Program-made: the position numbers and the translations under genes
The notes under the pieces: model-generated
Told to the model about the DNA's origin: nothing
What the model saw: only the letters and a program-made list of their open reading frames with translations
The model's database searches: none
DNA from: a bacterium
Lineage (GTDB): Bacteria; Planctomycetota; J058; JAJDCP01
Reading direction: 5' to 3'
Assembly (NCBI GenBank): GCA_030428695.1
Contig: JAUIEM010000156.1
Coordinates: 1-20,827, forward strand
DNA length: 20,827 nt
Shown here: piece by piece, positions 7,067 through 14,988 of the stretch
Layout of the letters: each line of letters begins with the position of its first letter
How positions within the stretch are numbered: position 1 is the first letter of the stretch

Positions 7067-8065
7067 ATGCGCATCCTCCTCTTCCTCAGTACCCTCCTCT
7101 TCTGCCTCGCCGGCTGCGGCGACCAGGTCGACGCCGCGAGCGACAAGCTCGTCGTCTACTCCGGCCGCGGCGCGGTGCTGGTCGAGCCGATCTTCGAGAA
7201 GTTCACGGCCGAGACCGGCATCGAGGTCGAGCTGGTCTTCGGCGGCAGCACCGAAGAGCTCGCCAACCGCCTCGCCACCGAGGGCGCCGAGACCCCCGCG
7301 GACGTGTTCTTCGCCCAGGACTCCGGCTACCTCGGGGCCCTCGCCGAGGCCGGCCTGCTGCGCCCGCTGCCGGACGACCTCACCACCGCCGTCGCCGCGC
7401 CCTACCGGAACGACTCCGGGCGCTGGGTCGCGGTCAGCGGCCGCGCCCGCGTCCTGGTCTACAACCCGGATAAGGTCGACCCGGCGACGCTGCCCGCCAG
7501 CCTCCACGAGCTCGCCGATCCCCGCTGGCAGGGCCGGCTGGGCTGGGCGCCGAGCAACGCGAGCTTCCAGGCCCACGTCAGTGCCTTGCGCGCGCTGTGG
7601 GGCGAGGACGAGACGCGGGCCTGGCTCGAGCGGATGATCGCCCTCGAGCCGATCGTGTATCCCAAGAACTCCCCGCAGGTCAAGGCGGTCAGCAGCGGCG
7701 AGATCGATGTCGGCTGGGTCAACCACTACTACCTGCACAAGCTGAAGAGCTCCGATCCCGGGCTGGTGGCGGCGAACTACCACTTTCGCGCGGAGGGCGA
7801 CGCGGGCAACCTGATGATGCTGACCGGCATCGCCCTGACCGCGTCGACCAGGCGCGAGGCGCTCGGCCAGGAGCTGATCCGCTTCCTGCTCGGCGAGACC
7901 GCCCAGAGCTATTTCGCCTCCGAGGTCTTCGAGTATCCCTGCCGGGAGGGCGTCCCCCTGCACCCGGGCGTACCCTCGCCCGAGGGCCTGGTCCGGGTCG
8001 GGCAGGAGGCGCTGGCCGACGTCAACCCCACCCTGCAGCTGCTGCGGGAGCTCGGGCTGCTGTAG
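7067..8065 (+). CDS. Ferric-iron-type ABC transporter substrate-binding lipoprotein
   Basis: Periplasmic-side receptor that captures ferric iron and delivers it to the downstream permease (FbpA/FutA family inference). The 332-residue protein begins with a lipoprotein signal: MRILLFLSTLLFCLAGC, lipobox LAGC, lipidated Cys17, Gly at +2. The mature part opens with KLVVYSGRG, typical of this receptor family (VYSSR). A VNHYYLHK motif holds adjacent Tyr221 and Tyr222, equivalent to the iron-coordinating tyrosine pair of FbpA/FutA. The start is the ATG at 7067, preceded by AAGGGG. The downstream genes supply a fused permease and an ATPase, so the importer is complete. A thiamine (ThiB) or other small-ligand receptor is the main alternative; the Tyr-Tyr pair and the neighbouring ferrochelatase favour iron. 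Confidence 0.88.
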   Translation: MRILLFLSTLLFCLAGCGDQVDAASDKLVVYSGRGAVLVEPIFEKFTAETGIEVELVFGGSTEELANRLATEGAETPADVFFAQDSGYLGALAEAGLLRPLPDDLTTAVAAPYRNDSGRWVAVSGRARVLVYNPDKVDPATLPASLHELADPRWQGRLGWAPSNASFQAHVSALRALWGEDETRAWLERMIALEPIVYPKNSPQVKAVSSGEIDVGWVNHYYLHKLKSSDPGLVAANYHFRAEGDAGNLMMLTGIALTASTRREALGQELIRFLLGETAQSYFASEVFEYPCREGVPLHPGVPSPEGLVRVGQEALADVNPTLQLLRELGLL

Positions 8066-8097
8066 AAGCTTGGGTCCCCGTCCCGGAAGGAGACACC

Positions 8098-9666
8098 GTG
8101 ACGAGCCTGCGGCACAGGATGCTGAAGGTCGGCGCCGGGGCCATCGTCGCCCTGGTGCTGCTGCCGACGCTCGGGCTGGTCGCGTTCTACTTCGATCCGC
8201 CGAGCCTGTTCGCCCCGCCGCCTCTGGGGATCGAGCGCCTGTGGCCGCCGGTGCTGCGCTCGCTCGGCCTCGCCGCGGCGGTCTCGGCGCTGTCCGCGGC
8301 CCTCGGCACCTGGCTGGCCTGGCTCGAGCAACGCTGCGCGTATCCGGGCCGGCGGCTGCTCAGCCTGCTCAGCGTGTTGCCCCTGGCGGTGCCGAGCTAC
8401 CTGCTCGCGACCATCCTCCGCGAGTCCTTCGCGCCCCGCGGCTTCTTCGGCGCGCTGCTGGGAAGGGAGACGCCCTTCGCCGGCTTCTGGCCGGCGGTGT
8501 GCGTGCTGGCCCTGACCTGCACCCCCTATGTGCAGCTGCTGGTCGGCGCCGCCCTCGCCCGCTTCCCGGTCGCCGAGGACGAGGCGGCGCGCAGCCTCGG
8601 CGCCGGGCCCTGGCGGCGCTTCCGCCAGCTGGTCGTGCCGCGCCTGCGGCCGACCTGGGCCTTCGCGCTGATGGTCGTCGGCTTCTACGTGATCAGCGAC
8701 TTCGGGGCGGTCGCGGTCGTCGACTGCCGGGTGCTGACCTTCGAGCTGTACAACGCCAAGGGGGCGCGGGATGCGGTCGTGATCGGCGCGGCGATCCTGG
8801 CGCTCGTGGTGCCCGCGCTGGTCGGCCTGCGCCTGTTGCACGGCCGGCGCACGAACCTGAGCAGCCTGAGCGGCGAGCGCGGCGGCGAGCGGCTCGTGCT
8901 TGGGCCGGTGGCGCGCTGTGCCGCCTGGCTGACCCACGGGCTGGTCATCGGCTTCGGGGTGCTGCTGCCGGTCGTGTTGCTCGGCCGCTGGGTGGCCGGA
9001 GGCCTGGCCCACGCGGCGGCCTTCGCGCCGATCGGGGCGCCGCTGCTCAACTCGCTCGTCATCGCCGTCGGCGGCGCGCTCCTGACCGTGCTGCTCGCGA
9101 TCGTGCCGGCCTGGTCGGTCACCCGTGGCGGCGGACGGGCCTGGCAGGAGCACGGGACCTACCTGACCAGCAGCCTGCCCGGGATCCTGGTCGCGGTCGG
9201 GCTGCTCCAGCTCACCCTCGCGCTCAAGCGCTACGCGCGGGCCGGGACGGGGTTGTGGGAATCGCTCGAGCAGGCGGGGACCTTCCTCTTCATCGGGCTG
9301 GCGATGCGTTTCGTCGCCGAGGCCTACGCCGCCCTGAAGCCCGCGCTGCTGCGCCTCGACCCGCGCACCGATGAGGCGGCGCGCAACCTCGGGGCCGGGC
9401 CATGGCGCCGGCTGCTGCGGGTCAACCTGCCGCTGCTCGCCCCCGGCCTCGGCGCCGCGGGGCTGCTGGTCTTCCTCGCGGTGGCCAAGGAGCTGCCGAT
9501 CACGCTGCTGCTGACTCCGCGCGGGCATCCGACCCTCGCTTTCCGTATCTTCGATGCACAGCAGGAAGGTTCGCTGCCGGATGTCGGTCTCGCGGGGCTC
9601 CTGCTGCTCGGGCTGGTGCTCGCGATGCAGCTCGCGCTGATGCGCTGGAGGAGGGCGGATGGCTGA
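8098..9666 (+). CDS. Ferric-iron-type ABC transporter permease, two fused domains
   Basis: Inner-membrane channel of the importer, 522 residues, about the size of FbpB/ThiP proteins in which two permease units are fused (roughly 12 membrane helices predicted by eye). Each half has an EAA coupling loop for the ATPase: EAARSLGAGPWRRF from residue 162 and EAARNLGAGPWRRL from residue 426. These are nearly identical to each other, confirming the internal duplication. GTG at 8098 is chosen because AAGGAG (8087-8092) lies 5 nt upstream and the coding frame before it only runs antiphase through the receptor gene. The start follows the receptor stop by 32 nt. The last 8 nt overlap the ATPase start, so the two are probably translationally coupled. 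Confidence 0.93.
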   Translation: MTSLRHRMLKVGAGAIVALVLLPTLGLVAFYFDPPSLFAPPPLGIERLWPPVLRSLGLAAAVSALSAALGTWLAWLEQRCAYPGRRLLSLLSVLPLAVPSYLLATILRESFAPRGFFGALLGRETPFAGFWPAVCVLALTCTPYVQLLVGAALARFPVAEDEAARSLGAGPWRRFRQLVVPRLRPTWAFALMVVGFYVISDFGAVAVVDCRVLTFELYNAKGARDAVVIGAAILALVVPALVGLRLLHGRRTNLSSLSGERGGERLVLGPVARCAAWLTHGLVIGFGVLLPVVLLGRWVAGGLAHAAAFAPIGAPLLNSLVIAVGGALLTVLLAIVPAWSVTRGGGRAWQEHGTYLTSSLPGILVAVGLLQLTLALKRYARAGTGLWESLEQAGTFLFIGLAMRFVAEAYAALKPALLRLDPRTDEAARNLGAGPWRRLLRVNLPLLAPGLGAAGLLVFLAVAKELPITLLLTPRGHPTLAFRIFDAQQEGSLPDVGLAGLLLLGLVLAMQLALMRWRRADG

Positions 9667-10690
9667 GCCGCTGGTGATCGAAGAGCTCGCCCACAGCTAC
9701 GGCGCGACGCCGACCTTCGCGGACGTCAGCCTCGCCCTCGGGGCCGGCCAGCTGCTCGCGGTGCTCGGCGCGTCGGGCGCCGGGAAGTCGACGCTGCTGC
9801 GGGCGGTCGCCGGCTTCGTGCGACCGCGCGCGGGGAGCATCGCGATCGCGGGGGAGACGGTCTTCGCCGGGGGGCGCGAGCGGGTGCCGGCGGAGCGGCG
9901 GCGGGTCGGCATGGTCTTCCAGGACTACGCGCTGTTCCCGACGATGTCCGTGCGCGCGAACGTCGCGTTCGGCATCCACCGGGCCCCCGACCGCCACGCC
10001 CGGGTCGACGCGCTGCTCGCGGCGGTCGGCATTCCCGAGCTGGCCGAGCGCGCGCCGGCCGAGCTGTCGGGCGGCCAGCGCCAGCGCGTCGCGCTCGCCC
10101 GCGCCCTGGCGCCGCGGCCGCGGCTGTTGCTGCTCGACGAGCCCTTCGCGAACGTCGATGGCGCCCTGCGCTGGGAGCTCGGCGAGGCGATCCTCGAGCT
10201 GATGCGCACCGAGGGGGTCAGCGCGCTGCTCGTCACGCACGACCGCGGCGAGGCCCTCGGGCTGGCGGACAAGGTCGCCGTGCTCGGGCGGCGGCCGGGG
10301 GCGGATGCCGCCAGCCTGCTGCAGCTCGCGACGCCGGAGGAGGTGTACCGTCGCCCCCGCACCCGCCAGGTCGCCGCGCTGACCGGGCGGGCGACCTTCC
10401 TCGCGGCGGAGGGCCGTGGGACGCGCGCGACGACCGCGCTGGGAGAGGTCACCCTCCACGCACCGGTCGAGGGGGCCTGCACGGTGTTGGTGCGGCCCGA
10501 GCAGCTGCGCTTCGTGCCCGGAGAGGGGGCGTGCACCGTGCGCTCGCGGCGCTTCCACGGCGCCTCCTACCACGTCGAGCTCCACAGCCCGGTCGGCGCG
10601 ATCGGCCTCGAGTGCTCCGCGACCGCCGCGCCGGCCCCCGACACCCGGGGCAGCCTGCGCATCGAGGGGGAGTGCGCGGTGGTGGAGTGA
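9659..10690 (+). CDS. Ferric-iron-type ABC transporter ATP-binding protein
   Basis: Cytoplasmic ATPase energising the importer, 343 residues, FbpC/PotA-type. The nucleotide-binding domain shows Walker A GASGAGKST (37-45), Q-loop FQDYALFP (87-94), signature LSGGQRQRVAL (136-146), Walker B LLLLDEP with Asp160 and Glu161, and the H-loop VTHDRGEAL with His194. The rest (about 240-343) is consistent with the TOBE-like regulatory domain seen in this class, including VLVRPEQLRF. The ATG at 9659 overlaps the permease end by 8 nt. It is the third gene of a receptor-permease-ATPase operon. The ATPase sequence alone does not discriminate iron from thiamine or putrescine; the substrate comes from the receptor's Tyr-Tyr pair and from context. 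Confidence 0.94.
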   Translation: MAEPLVIEELAHSYGATPTFADVSLALGAGQLLAVLGASGAGKSTLLRAVAGFVRPRAGSIAIAGETVFAGGRERVPAERRRVGMVFQDYALFPTMSVRANVAFGIHRAPDRHARVDALLAAVGIPELAERAPAELSGGQRQRVALARALAPRPRLLLLDEPFANVDGALRWELGEAILELMRTEGVSALLVTHDRGEALGLADKVAVLGRRPGADAASLLQLATPEEVYRRPRTRQVAALTGRATFLAAEGRGTRATTALGEVTLHAPVEGACTVLVRPEQLRFVPGEGACTVRSRRFHGASYHVELHSPVGAIGLECSATAAPAPDTRGSLRIEGECAVVE

Positions 10691-10714
10691 GCCAGCCTCA
10701 CGCTCACCGCTGGC
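10691..10714 (+). terminator. Inverted repeat directly after the importer operon
   Basis: GCCAGC (10691-10696) and GCTGGC (10709-10714) can pair around a 12-nt loop immediately after the ATPase stop codon. There is no T-run after it, so intrinsic termination is doubtful; it may protect the 3' end or be chance. Confidence 0.3.
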
Positions 10715-10795
10715 AGAGGATGAGAGAAACTTTCCTCGCCGCATCGGGGGCTCCCGGCGCCGAGCTCCGGGGCTGCGCAGACGGACCGGGAACCC

Positions 10796-10824
10796 GTGCA
10801 GCGGGCCGGGCATTGCCTTAGAAT
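10796..10824 (+). promoter_or_regulatory. Candidate promoter of the 1014-residue protein gene
   Basis: TAGAAT at 10819-10824 resembles a -10 element, with GTGCAG (10796-10801) 17 nt upstream as a weak -35. It lies 26 nt before the ATG at 10851, a plausible leader length. The rest of the 160-nt gap is GC-rich with no other candidate. Confidence 0.35.
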
Positions 10825-10850
10825 GGAGCCGGAACCGTACAGGATCTGGA

Positions 10851-13800
10851 ATGTCCGACGCACCTCACCAACACCGGGATGCGGCCGTCGACCCGCTCGC
10901 CCACCTGCGCAGCCAGTTCGAGAGCGTCTCAACGCTGCTCGAGCGGGCGCGGGAGGCGGTGTCCGAGGGCCGCTGCCCACCGGATGCGCTCGAGAAGGAG
11001 CTCGGCGAGCTGCGCGCCCGCTTCACCCGCGCCCACCGCATCCTCGCGCAGGAGTCGGCCTTCGTGCGGGTCAAGGCGCCGTGGCAGGAGGCGGACACGC
11101 TCGCGTCCCTCGAGGCGATCTCGGGGGAGATCCACCGCGCGGGCGTCAGCCTCAACGCCTTCGAGGCCCTCGAGCGGGTGCTCGCCCTCGAGCACGAGGG
11201 CAGGGCCGATGCGCCGCTGCTCGCGCCGGCCAAAGACCGGGCGCGCACACTGCTCGACATCGACCCCGAGACCGGTCCGGTCGCCGAGCTGGCCGACGGA
11301 ACCCGCCCCCTCGCCGCCCTGCTGATCCTCGCCGAGGAGGGGGAGCGGCTGCTCGACAACGAGGCGCTGCTGCTCTCGGAGAGCGTCGAGGAGGTCTACG
11401 GGCGCTCGCTCGCGGTCGCCGCGCTGCGGGGCCGGCTGCGGTCCCCCGAGCCCGAGCCCGAACCGGACTCGGACCCGCAGCTCGGCCGCGACCTGGTCCA
11501 CGAGCCCGAGCGCCCGCCGGAGGAGCCGCTCGCCGAGCTGCAGACCGAGGAGGAGGTTTTCGCGCCGGAGATCGAGGAGCTCCGCCAGCTCAAGGGCACG
11601 ACCGGCGTCGCGAAGTTCGAGAGCCTGCTCGAGGGATCCGAGCCCGAGGGCGAGCGGGACGCGGACGGCAAGCCGATCTTCTCGGTCACCGATGACGAGT
11701 TCGACTCCGCCGAGCTCGGCCGCAACGAGGTCGACGCCGAGGCGGAGACCCTGTTCGACGACAGCTTCGAACGCGTCCCCCGGGTCGACCGGCCCGAGCG
11801 CGAGGTCGAGCCGAGCGATTCGGAGTACAAGCGGGTCGTGCACGAGGTCGCCGACCTGCCGACCGCGAACATCGACATGGCGCCCCACCTGCGCTCGCGG
11901 GAGCGGCGCGACCGCGCAGCGTCTCCGCGCGAGCGCACCCGGCGCAAGACGGACGCGCCTCGGACGACGCCGCGCAGAACGCCCGAGCCCGAGCCGGTCT
12001 CCCGGCCGGGCCGGCCCGAGCCGCTGACGCAGACCGGCTTCAAGCGACCCAAGAGCTCGCCCGAGATGCGCAAGCACGGCACCCGCGCGACCGGCCGGCG
12101 TGATCAGCGCGCGGCGACGGTCCGCAACCCGCCGCTCTCGAGGCCGGGCCGTCAACCCGCGAGCCCGTCGGTGCGGACCGGGCCGCGGCGCGCGACGGGC
12201 ACGACCACGACGACCACAAGCACCGGCCGGTCCGCGCTGCACAAGACCGGACGCAGCCGCTCCGGGCTGCATCCCGCCGGAAACCGCCCGCCCGCCGCCG
12301 CGGGCCGCTCCGGACCGCAGGCCGCCGCCCGCTCCGGTCCCCACGCCAGCCAGCGCAGCGGTCTGCACCCGGGGCGCTCGGGACCGCACCCGGCCCAACG
12401 TTCCGGACTGCAGCCCGCGGGCCGCTCCGGGCTGCATCCCCGGCGAGGGCATCGGATCGACCAGGAGGCGCGCCGCGAGACCGCCCGCGCGGCGCTCGGC
12501 GCCAAGCCCCCCTCCCGTGGCCTGACGCGACGGGTGGCCGAGCCCAAGCGCAGCTCGCGCTTTCTCGGCCTGTCCGCGCTCAAGGTCTTCCGTTGGGAGA
12601 GCCTGGACGGTTGCGCCGAGCAGATCCTCCGGGCGCGGCCAGCCGAGCGGCTCGAGCTGATCCACGGCCTGATCCTGCGCCTGGTCGGCGACGGTCGCTA
12701 CGGTCTGGCCTACCTGCTCGGGCGGGTGCTCGAGGAGCACGACCCGAAGCTGCAGGTGCCGATGCCCTCCTGGCTCCTGCGCACCCTGGCGATCGCCTCG
12801 CACATGACGCGGCCCCAGGGCCCCCTGGAGGGCATCCTGAGGGACAGCCTGGCCGAGCGCGACGGCTTCGAGAAGCAGTACCGGCCGCCGAAGTCCTTCA
12901 CCCTGTTCCTCTTCGCCAGCACCCTGCGTCCGGCGCTCCTGGCGCCGTCCAGCGGGGCGACGGAGATGCTGAAGAACCTCAAGCTCGACCCGCAGCTCAG
13001 CGAGCTCGCGCGGACGGTCGCCAAGTACGGGGAGCGCCTGCAGGGCATCGAGGCCGGCGAGCTCGCCGAGGTCACGACCCTCGCGAGCTGGAAGCGGGAG
13101 TACCAGGAGTTCCTCGACGAGGCCCGCGCGTGGTGCCAGGAGGCGTCCTCCCTGACCGTCGTCAACAAGGACGCGACTCACATCTGGCGGATCTGGTGGA
13201 CCCAGGACGGGCTGCTCTCCGACCTGTTCGAGTACGTCTGGGGCAAGAAGGGCGAAGACCTGCGCGAGATCAGCGAGCGCCTCGAGAGCCTGAAGACCGA
13301 CGCCCAGGTCGAGGCCGAGGTCAACGATCTCCAGCGCCGCATCGGCGGCAAGGAGATCCGCGGGCGCGCCCTCAGCCGCCTGACCGAGCACACCCGCTCC
13401 GCCCTCGACTGGGTGCAGCGCTGGGTCGACCTGCGCAGCCGCAGGCCCTCGCTGCGCAACTTCGTGCAGCGGGAGTTCGAAGCCCTGCGCTTCGAGCTGA
13501 AGCGCAACAGCCGGACCATCCTCAGCGAGCTGGACGAGCTGCGCCGCAGCCGCAAGCCGGAGCTCGCGTCCGCGGCCTCGTGTGCGCACAGGGCCGCCGC
13601 CGACTTCTTCGGGCTGTTCGAGCGCGACCGCCCCTTCTCGCGCAGCGAGCCGCATCCCAAGCACCTGCTGCAGGCGAACCTGCTGCGCCTCGAGGGGCTC
13701 GAGCTCGACGAGGAGTGGTTGCCGTCCGGGAGCTACAAGGCGCTGCTCAAGCCGCTGCTCGAGCTCGTCGAGCAGAAGGCCGACTGGATCGCTGCCTTCC

Positions 13801-13895
13801 AGAGCCGGCTCGGTAGCAAGGACCGCGTCGGCACCCAGCGCATCCTCGAGCACATGCGCTTCATCCGCAGCCAGCGGTCGAAGAAGAAGCGCTGA
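10851..13895 (+). CDS. Large multi-region protein of unknown function with RSG repeats
   Basis: I do not recognise this 1014-residue protein. Start: ATG at 10851, preceded by AGGA; the frame is open further upstream but only through GC-rich non-coding sequence. Regions by eye: (a) 1-200, charged, Leu/Glu/Arg-rich, likely helical or coiled coil; (b) about 200-340, acidic and Pro/Glu-rich, probably disordered; (c) about 340-560, Arg/Pro/Ser-rich and basic, with about eight RSG(L/P)(H/Q)P-type repeats at 460-534; (d) about 565-1014, a Trp-containing, Leu-rich region that looks folded and all-helical, with a hydrophobic FLFASTLRPALLAP segment and a basic RSKKKR end. No signal peptide, membrane helix, Walker motif or nuclease motif is visible. 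A cytoplasmic scaffold or nucleic-acid-associated role would fit the charge pattern but is speculation. It is probably monocistronic, since the next gene is convergent. Confidence 0.85.
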   Translation: MSDAPHQHRDAAVDPLAHLRSQFESVSTLLERAREAVSEGRCPPDALEKELGELRARFTRAHRILAQESAFVRVKAPWQEADTLASLEAISGEIHRAGVSLNAFEALERVLALEHEGRADAPLLAPAKDRARTLLDIDPETGPVAELADGTRPLAALLILAEEGERLLDNEALLLSESVEEVYGRSLAVAALRGRLRSPEPEPEPDSDPQLGRDLVHEPERPPEEPLAELQTEEEVFAPEIEELRQLKGTTGVAKFESLLEGSEPEGERDADGKPIFSVTDDEFDSAELGRNEVDAEAETLFDDSFERVPRVDRPEREVEPSDSEYKRVVHEVADLPTANIDMAPHLRSRERRDRAASPRERTRRKTDAPRTTPRRTPEPEPVSRPGRPEPLTQTGFKRPKSSPEMRKHGTRATGRRDQRAATVRNPPLSRPGRQPASPSVRTGPRRATGTTTTTTSTGRSALHKTGRSRSGLHPAGNRPPAAAGRSGPQAAARSGPHASQRSGLHPGRSGPHPAQRSGLQPAGRSGLHPRRGHRIDQEARRETARAALGAKPPSRGLTRRVAEPKRSSRFLGLSALKVFRWESLDGCAEQILRARPAERLELIHGLILRLVGDGRYGLAYLLGRVLEEHDPKLQVPMPSWLLRTLAIASHMTRPQGPLEGILRDSLAERDGFEKQYRPPKSFTLFLFASTLRPALLAPSSGATEMLKNLKLDPQLSELARTVAKYGERLQGIEAGELAEVTTLASWKREYQEFLDEARAWCQEASSLTVVNKDATHIWRIWWTQDGLLSDLFEYVWGKKGEDLREISERLESLKTDAQVEAEVNDLQRRIGGKEIRGRALSRLTEHTRSALDWVQRWVDLRSRRPSLRNFVQREFEALRFELKRNSRTILSELDELRRSRKPELASAASCAHRAAADFFGLFERDRPFSRSEPHPKHLLQANLLRLEGLELDEEWLPSGSYKALLKPLLELVEQKADWIAAFQSRLGSKDRVGTQRILEHMRFIRSQRSKKKR
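12229..12452 (+). repeat. Degenerate RSG(L/P)HP-coding repeats
   Basis: About eight imperfect units of 7-10 codons, each built round CGCTCCGG(G/A)CTGCA(T/C)CC, encode variations of RSGLHPAG, RSGPHAS and RSGLQPA. The units vary in length and keep the reading frame. The register stays constant at the RSG core while the linker (AG, AA, AS, GR) changes, which is typical of disordered protein repeats. Confidence 0.8.
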
Positions 13896-13989
13896 GGGCG
13901 CGCAGCTCGAGGAGAACACGGCCGTCGACCTCGAAGCCGTGCGGACACGGACGGACAGGTGGAACCCCGCCGCTACTGACAGCTCGACT

Positions 13990-14643
13990 TCAGCATCGGC
14001 TCGACTGGAGCAGCTCGACCAAAGGTGGCACCGCCGCATAGGCCTCTTCGATCGATCGCTCATGCCGCTCATCGCCGAACTCCTGGTAGTCGATGGCGAT
14101 CAGATGCGATTGTTCAACCCCCAGATAGCGGGCGCAGGTGCGGATGTGCGTCTCGAGGTGGTTCATGTGCTCGCGTACGCCGCCCGGCCCGAAGCCGAAC
14201 TCACCACGCGATGAGAGGATCACCAACGTCTTGCCCGTCATGATGGGCTCCAACGGGTAGTCGCCGCGCTTCAGGTCGAAGGAGAAGGTCTTGCCGATGC
14301 GGATGACGTTGTCGAACCAGGCTTTCAACGCCGCAGGCATCCCGTAGTTGTACATCGGTGTGCCCAGGACGATGATGTCGGCCTTGTCGAGCTCGGCGAT
14401 CAACTCGTCGGAAGCCTTGATCGCATCGCGCTGTTCGTCGGTGCGTTCGTCTGCTGCGGTAAAGACAGACCCGATCCACAACTCGGTTGTGATCGGGGGA
14501 GGATGACGGCCGACGTCACGGACGATCACGGTGTCGGACGGGCGCCGGGCAAGCCAGGCCGAGACAAAGTGGTCGGACAAGCGCCGACTGAGTGATCGCG
14601 AGCTCCGAGCGCTGGCGTCGATATGCAGGAGAGTGGTCACCAT
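13990..14643 (-). CDS. azoR: FMN-dependent NADH-azoreductase
   Basis: Flavodoxin-like oxidoreductase that reduces azo compounds and quinones by two-electron transfer from NAD(P)H; physiologically often protection from quinone/thiol stress. The 217 residues are slightly above the usual 200. The N-terminus LLHIDASARSSRSLSRRL is the FMN phosphate-binding loop; PMYNYGMPAALKAWFDNV (96-113) with following RIGKTF is the diagnostic AzoR segment; SSRG at 144-147 matches the second flavin loop. The start at 14643 has an excellent GGAGGAG site. GC content is visibly lower than in its neighbours to the left (about 60 percent in a hand-counted 60-nt sample). It is convergent with the 1014-residue protein gene and separated from the hydrolase upstream by 345 nt, so it likely has its own promoter. 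Confidence 0.95.
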   Translation of the reverse strand: MVTTLLHIDASARSSRSLSRRLSDHFVSAWLARRPSDTVIVRDVGRHPPPITTELWIGSVFTAADERTDEQRDAIKASDELIAELDKADIIVLGTPMYNYGMPAALKAWFDNVIRIGKTFSFDLKRGDYPLEPIMTGKTLVILSSRGEFGFGPGGVREHMNHLETHIRTCARYLGVEQSHLIAIDYQEFGDERHERSIEEAYAAVPPLVELLQSSRC

Positions 14644-14790
14644 CGGCTCCTCCGGTTGTTCGCGGGTGTCCGCGACGGTTCGATACGGGGCATGGCGACC
14701 TCCTCTCCCGGCGTCCGGGTGGCGGCTCGGGCCACGCCACCAGGGAGAGAGCAGGCGGCGTGCCGGACTCCGAGGCTCCGGCTGCGTCGA

Positions 14791-14804
14791 CGTAAACGGT
14801 TACG
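14791..14804. promoter_or_regulatory. Near-palindrome resembling a LacI-family operator
   Basis: CGTAAACGGTTACG pairs with itself at six of seven positions (CGTAA/TTACG arms). The core resembles operators of LacI/GalR-type repressors. It is 148 nt upstream of the azoR start. No regulator gene of that family is in the window, so the assignment is tentative. Confidence 0.35.
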
Positions 14805-14847
14805 GGAAGGAATCTTGGAGAGGTGAATACGAGGGCGGGGGCGACGA

Positions 14848-14900
14848 CGAGATCTCGTAGATGACGGAATCTCGTAGGTTACCCCTACGAAAGCTCGTAG
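14848..14900. promoter_or_regulatory. Cluster of CTCGTAG direct and inverted repeats
   Basis: CTCGTAG occurs at 14854-14860, 14871-14877 and 14894-14900. The first two are part of a 9-nt direct repeat ATCTCGTAG spaced 17 nt. CGAGATCTCG (14848-14857) is a perfect palindrome, and TCGTAGG (14872-14878) pairs with CCTACGA (14884-14890) round a 5-nt loop. Four half-sites in 53 nt point to a multi-site operator for a dimeric regulator, though a hairpin downstream of the hydrolase gene is an alternative reading. Confidence 0.45.
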
Positions 14901-14988
14901 ACCTTGGCGTCCTGGGATCGGGCTTGGGATCGGAGGCGACCAGGACGACCGCTCCGAGGACGCGAGATCTCCGACCCCGCGCCAGGCA

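Larger units (their letters stand above)
14644..14988. other. 345-nt non-coding region upstream of azoR
   Basis: No supportable gene in either strand; short open frames here lack family features. The azoR ribosome-binding site is at its left edge. The right half holds a 14-nt LacI-like near-palindrome (14791-14804) and a cluster of CTCGTAG repeats (14848-14900). It lies after the hydrolase stop and before azoR, both transcribed leftwards, so it must carry the azoR promoter unless the two are co-transcribed. Confidence 0.7.

Noticed and set aside
4745..7963. 1072-codon continuous minus-strand frame read as a fusion of the methyltransferase with an upstream domain
   Set aside because: Only the last 381 codons match the methyltransferase; the rest is antisense or antiphase to hemH and the iron receptor.
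7597..8097. N-terminal extension of the permease
   Set aside because: It would overlap the receptor gene in another frame; the GTG at 8098 has a good ribosome-binding site and begins the membrane protein.
12229..12452. CRISPR-like array
   Set aside because: Units are 20-30 nt, directly adjacent without unique spacers, and lie in frame inside a coding region.
10851..13895. Part of a phage-defence system
   Set aside because: No nuclease, ATPase, methylase or sensor domain is visible, and neighbours are iron transport and an azoreductase.
10929..14072. 1047-codon minus-strand frame opposite the 1014-residue protein
   Set aside because: No motifs; low-complexity Leu/Gly/Arg composition complementary to the real gene. 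Ribosome site, candidate promoter and the RSG repeat pattern favour the plus strand.
14531..14860. Small plus-strand gene (divergent regulator) upstream of azoR
   Set aside because: Its first part is antisense to azoR, it has no helix-turn-helix features and no ribosome-binding site.
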